Shown one piece after another: positions 24,971 to 28,244 of a stretch of 28,244 nt of DNA. The notes under the pieces are model-generated. The model ran no database searches and was not told the DNA's origin. It saw only the letters and a program-made list of their open reading frames with translations. The first letter of the stretch is position 1; each line of letters opens with the position of its first letter. The DNA comes from JBBTDV01 sp038042605 (GTDB taxonomy: Bacteria; Bdellovibrionota; UBA1018). A program made the translations under genes and the position numbers. The stretch lies in the NCBI GenBank assembly GCA_964358645.1, contig CAYHPW010000034.1:1-28244 (forward strand). Reading direction: 5' to 3'.

Positions 24971-26261
24971 ACAAAACAATATCGATTTATCCGTGAATTT
25001 TGCGGGGATATACTCGCCAAACCCTTTCTGGCTTGCATCCGCGCCGCCAACAAACACCGGTGAACAAGTCGAGCGCGCATTCGAGGCAGGTTGGGGCGGG
25101 GCGGTCTGGAAAACCATCGGAAGGCCAATCCAAAATGTCACGTCACGGTTCGGCGCGATTGATTTCGCAAACAAGAAATTAATGGGGTTCAATAATATCG
25201 AGTTGATCAGCGACCGCCCCACGGAGACTAACCTGCGCGAGATGGTGGAAGTAAAAAAGCGTTACCCAAAACACGCACTGATCGCATCACTGATGGTTGA
25301 AACGAAAGAAGAGTGGCGTGAACTGATCAAACAAGTTGAAGACGCCGGTTGCGACGGGATCGAGCTCAATTTCGGTTGCCCACATGGAATGTGTGAACGC
25401 GGCATGGGGTCTGCGGTGGGACAGGAACCAAATATACTTGAGATGATAACCGGCTGGGCCAAGGAGTACGCGCGCATTCCAGTGATTGTTAAACTAACCC
25501 CGAACATAACTGATATCACGATTCCAGCAGAAGCCGCCAGGAGCTCCGGCGCGGATGCGGTTTCGCTGATCAACACGATAAAAAGCATTATCAGCGTTGA
25601 TGTGAATAGCTTCGCACCCACACCGACCGTGAACGGAAAGGGAACGAATGGCGGGTACTGCGGGCCAGCAGTAAAACCAATAGCCATGCACATGGTTGGT
25701 GCGATTGCGCGCAAGCACGGAAAGAACCTCCCGATTTCTGGCATAGGCGGCGTTTCTACATGGAAAGACGCGGTTGAATTCATGCTACTTGGCGCAGGCA
25801 CTGTGCAAGTTTGCACAGCCGTCATGCATTATGGGTACAGGATAATCGATGACCTGACACACGGGATGAAAGCTTACATGAATGAAAAAGGATTCACCTC
25901 GGTCGGAGATTTTATCGGAAAAGCAGTACCAAACTACACCGACTGGGGCTCGCTTGACCTCACATACGCACTGATCGCAGACATTCACGACGAAAGTTGT
26001 ATTGGATGTAATCTGTGTGTCGTTGCATGTAACGACGGCGGACATCAGTGTCTTTCTTTAAATCCTGAATACAAGGCCGACGGACATACCCGCAAAGCGC
26101 CGATCCTTAAGGAAGAAGAATGTGTCGGTTGCAATCTTTGTAAACTTATCTGCCCAGCCCCTGGGGCGATATCCATGAAACAAATCCCGTACGAAAAACA
26201 TTATCACGGGAGAACTTATCGCCACGGCGTAATGGAGATGTCTCATGAGCTACACCAATGA
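24957..26261 (+). CDS. preA: Dihydropyrimidine dehydrogenase, FMN catalytic subunit PreA
   Basis: PreA binds FMN and the pyrimidine and reduces its 5,6 double bond. In 434 residues a dihydroorotate-dehydrogenase-like barrel comes first, with GWGGAVWKTIG, then LNFGCPHGMCERGMGSAVGQ, where Cys141 corresponds to the catalytic Cys of mammalian dihydropyrimidine dehydrogenase. KLTPNITDI, SGIGGVSTW and GAGTVQVCTAVM (phosphate site) follow. A two-cluster ferredoxin domain ends it: CIGCNLCVVAC and CVGCNLCKLICP. Together with PreT it equals the single mammalian enzyme. AGGGGAG precedes the ATG. The 3' end overlaps the permease gene by 17 bases. Confidence 0.95.
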   Translation: MAPNKQNNIDLSVNFAGIYSPNPFWLASAPPTNTGEQVERAFEAGWGGAVWKTIGRPIQNVTSRFGAIDFANKKLMGFNNIELISDRPTETNLREMVEVKKRYPKHALIASLMVETKEEWRELIKQVEDAGCDGIELNFGCPHGMCERGMGSAVGQEPNILEMITGWAKEYARIPVIVKLTPNITDITIPAEAARSSGADAVSLINTIKSIISVDVNSFAPTPTVNGKGTNGGYCGPAVKPIAMHMVGAIARKHGKNLPISGIGGVSTWKDAVEFMLLGAGTVQVCTAVMHYGYRIIDDLTHGMKAYMNEKGFTSVGDFIGKAVPNYTDWGSLDLTYALIADIHDESCIGCNLCVVACNDGGHQCLSLNPEYKADGHTRKAPILKEEECVGCNLCKLICPAPGAISMKQIPYEKHYHGRTYRHGVMEMSHELHQ

Positions 26262-27732
26262 AGACCTAGCCGCGGTAGCTCCTGAAAACAGGAAGTGGAC
26301 CACTTGGAATTTTGCCGCACTTTGGATCAGCATGAGCCTTTGTATCCCCACCTACATGCTGGCAAGCTCATTGATCAATGGCGGGATGAATTGGAAACAA
26401 GCCATTTTCACGATCTTTCTTGGCAACATGATAGTTCTTTTCCCGATGATTCTTAATGGCCATGCTGGAGCGCGTTACGGCATACCGTTTCCGGTTTTTA
26501 CGCGTGCAAGTTTCGGCTTGCGGGGAGCGAACATACCGGCAATGTTACGAGCAATTGTGGCATGTGGGTGGTTCGGCATTCAAACGTGGATAGGCGGCTC
26601 GGCTATCTATCAAATCTTGGTTATCTGGTTTCCAGGCGCTGCGATGCTACCAAAAATTTTGCCTTCGTTTATCGGGCTCGAAACTGGGCCCGCGCTCACC
26701 TTCTTTGCTTTCTGGCTGCTTAACATGTACGTAGTGTATCTTGGAGTTGACAGCATAAGAAAACTCCTAGTTTTTAAGGCTATCTTTCTCCCGCTTGCGG
26801 CCCTTGCCCTGCTGTTTTGGGCGATAAGCGCGGCAAACGGACTTGGACCCATACTTGAACAACCAGCGAAATTCCAAACAAGCGAGCAGTTCTGGGCGTA
26901 TTTCTTCCCCGCACTGACCGGCATGGTGGGTTTCTGGGCCACGCTTTCACTTAATATCCCGGACTTCACTCGCTACAGCAGATCGCAACGCGACCAGATA
27001 GTAGGCCAGGCGCTAGGTCTCCCATCATCAATGACGCTTTTTGCATTCGTCGGCGTTGTCGTGACAAGCGCCACGGCAATCGTATTTGGCTCCACGATAT
27101 GGGATCCCGTCGCGCTTGCAGGAAAATTCAACTCCCCGGTACTTGTCACCTTCGCGATGATCGCGGTGGCTGTTTCAACACTGGCGACGAATATCGCTGC
27201 AAACATCGTAAGCCCGGCGAATGATTTCTCAAACCTAGCGCCACACAAAATCAATTTCCGCACCGGAGGATACATCACCGGGATAATCGGTGTGCTTATC
27301 TTTCCGTGGAAGCTGGTTGCCGACCCTCATGGCTACATATTCACGTGGCTAATTGCATATTCCAGCCTGCTTGGGCCGATAGGTGGAATAATGATAGCTG
27401 ATTATTACCTCATCAGAAAACAACATCTGGTGGTGGATGAGCTATACTCACCAAGCGGGCGCTACTGGTACGGAAGTGGGGTAAACCACAAGGCCGTGAT
27501 TGCGTTGATTCTAGGCGTGCTTCCCAATGCACCCGGTTTTTTTACGGCGGTGGGGCTCCTGCCATCCGGGGCAGTGTGGCCTTGGCTGGCGGATCTTTAT
27601 AATTACGCATGGTTTGTCGGGTTTATCGTGTCCGGAATTATCTATGCATTTCTTAGCAGGCACCAGGCTGCGTCCCGTATTGGAGAAATCACGCCACAGA
27701 AGTTAGAGCGAGTTTTTGCAGGGCCTCGGTAA
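26245..27732 (+). CDS. NCS1 family nucleobase/hydantoin permease
   Basis: This 495-residue inner-membrane transporter has about 12 hydrophobic segments and the NCS1 signature start NRKWTTWNFAALWISMSLCIPTYMLAS. A central GWFGIQTWIGG carries the Trp and Gln positions that contact substrate in the hydantoin transporter Mhp1. SLNIPDFTRYS and NIAANIVSPANDFSNLAP follow; the second contains the Asn region of helix 8. In this operon its cargo is most likely uracil, thymine, or a dihydropyrimidine/hydantoin, driven by an ion gradient; specificity cannot be read from sequence. It is the last gene of the operon, and its end overlaps the convergent STAS gene by 44 bases. Confidence 0.92.
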   Translation: MSYTNEDLAAVAPENRKWTTWNFAALWISMSLCIPTYMLASSLINGGMNWKQAIFTIFLGNMIVLFPMILNGHAGARYGIPFPVFTRASFGLRGANIPAMLRAIVACGWFGIQTWIGGSAIYQILVIWFPGAAMLPKILPSFIGLETGPALTFFAFWLLNMYVVYLGVDSIRKLLVFKAIFLPLAALALLFWAISAANGLGPILEQPAKFQTSEQFWAYFFPALTGMVGFWATLSLNIPDFTRYSRSQRDQIVGQALGLPSSMTLFAFVGVVVTSATAIVFGSTIWDPVALAGKFNSPVLVTFAMIAVAVSTLATNIAANIVSPANDFSNLAPHKINFRTGGYITGIIGVLIFPWKLVADPHGYIFTWLIAYSSLLGPIGGIMIADYYLIRKQHLVVDELYSPSGRYWYGSGVNHKAVIALILGVLPNAPGFFTAVGLLPSGAVWPWLADLYNYAWFVGFIVSGIIYAFLSRHQAASRIGEITPQKLERVFAGPR

Positions 27733-28075
27733 GGTTGTTGGCGACTTCATCCTCCGATAGAAGGCCTCTTTTAATCAAAACTTTTCTCAGCTCAGGATGA
27801 ACTGCACTAAGCCTGATACTGCCTGCTTTTTTCCAAACCGCTTTTTTTAAAGAAGAATAAATCGACGCGCAGATTTCCTCATCAAAGACAGGCGGTACAT
27901 CTCTGAAGTTCATTATCACCCATTTTGCTGAACTTGCAGAGACAGCCTGGATGCATTCTTCGGCGTAATCTGCGTTACGTTTAAGAAGTGGACCGACCAG
28001 ATTAACGATCAAAATAGGTCCTTTTTCGGCAAGAAAAAATTCAAGCTTAGTTACATCTTCACTTGATTTAGCCAC
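27689..28075 (-). CDS. STAS-domain protein, anti-sigma-antagonist-like
   Basis: The 128-residue protein has a STAS-like fold: a first strand pair (ILIVNLVGPL), helix (ADYAEECIQAVS), strand WVIMNFRDVPPVFDEE, helix ASIYSSLKKAVWKKA, strand SIRLSAVHPELRKVL and a last helix NNLTEALQKL. In classical anti-anti-sigma factors the loop after the third strand has a phosphorylatable Ser or Thr. Here it reads DVPPVFDEE and lacks one, so phospho-switching as in SpoIIAA is not expected. The GTG start has GAGG at about 9 bases. Partner kinase or sigma factor is not in the window. Confidence 0.7.
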   Translation of the reverse strand: MAKSSEDVTKLEFFLAEKGPILIVNLVGPLLKRNADYAEECIQAVSASSAKWVIMNFRDVPPVFDEEICASIYSSLKKAVWKKAGSIRLSAVHPELRKVLIKRGLLSEDEVANNLTEALQKLALTSVA

Positions 28076-28116
28076 TATACGTACCTCGTTATTAAATATA
28101 AAGCATTTATTAATAC

Positions 28117-28122
28117 ATTATA
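28117..28122 (-). promoter_or_regulatory. -10 element of the STAS gene
   Basis: A perfect TATAAT on the minus strand lies about 42 bases before the GTG start, giving a leader of roughly 35 bases with a GAGG ribosome binding site. No convincing -35 is visible at 16-18 bases upstream. The 8-bp palindrome AGCGCGCT (28124-28131) directly upstream might be a binding site. Positions 28132-28244 show no gene or RNA that I can recognise. Confidence 0.45.
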
Positions 28123-28244
28123 CAGCGCGCTAGTTGAAAATCTACAGAAACTTTAGCTTAAAATAACATAATGTTAACGTCAGATTACTGCGTTGTTGCG
28201 TAATTAGGCCTGACGAAACGTGGGTTTGAGCACCGAGAACTAAT

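Noticed and set aside
25262..25825. 187-residue minus-strand reading frame
   Set aside because: It lies opposite preA and has no motif or ribosome binding site.
1..28244. CRISPR arrays, tRNA, rRNA, insertion sequences
   Set aside because: No regularly spaced repeats, no tRNA-like T-arm sequence and no transposase motifs were found in the spacers, all of which are under 210 bases.

Overview
The window reads as about 28 kb of ordinary, densely packed bacterial chromosome of intermediate G+C. I see no phage, insertion sequence, CRISPR array, rRNA or tRNA. The host is a diderm bacterium: it encodes an outer-membrane-type beta-barrel with a signal peptide next to a lipoprotein. It uses a type III pantothenate kinase, separate coaC and coaB genes and a GAF-SARP regulator. 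I cannot place it in a phylum from sequence alone.

Layout. Positions 1-60 hold a likely rho-independent terminator of a + strand gene lying before the window. A minus-strand group (60-2690) carries ybeY, prfB and a lysophospholipid-type acyltransferase; prfB keeps the programmed +1 frameshift at codon 26. On the + strand, mazG and coaE (2693-4131) are followed by an unknown lipoprotein and a beta-barrel protein (4207-6236). A GT39/ArnT-like membrane glycosyltransferase (minus) converges on the barrel gene. A SWIM-SNF2 helicase (+) and a membrane PilZ protein (minus) come next.

Positions 11664-15988 are a tightly overlapping pantothenate-to-phosphopantetheine operon: a DUF2520 Rossmann dehydrogenase (candidate PanG-type ketopantoate reductase), panB, panC, coaC, coaB and coaX. 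coaE, the last step of CoA synthesis, lies in the same window. No panD is present, so the operon by itself has no source of beta-alanine.

After a repeat-rich spacer and a small secreted protein, a GAF-GAF-SARP regulator (16428-18209, minus) diverges from a seven-gene + strand operon (18416-27732): aldehyde dehydrogenase, beta-ureidopropionase, class III aminotransferase, dihydropyrimidinase, PreT, PreA and an NCS1 permease. Together these make a complete reductive uracil/thymine catabolic route with uptake. The route releases beta-alanine, the metabolite that the pantothenate operon needs and does not make. The window closes with a small STAS protein (minus).

Main points for a second look are the juxtaposition of beta-alanine-producing pyrimidine catabolism with a panD-less pantothenate operon, the candidate alternative ketopantoate reductase, the GAF-SARP regulator as likely controller of the catabolic operon, and the conserved prfB frameshift.
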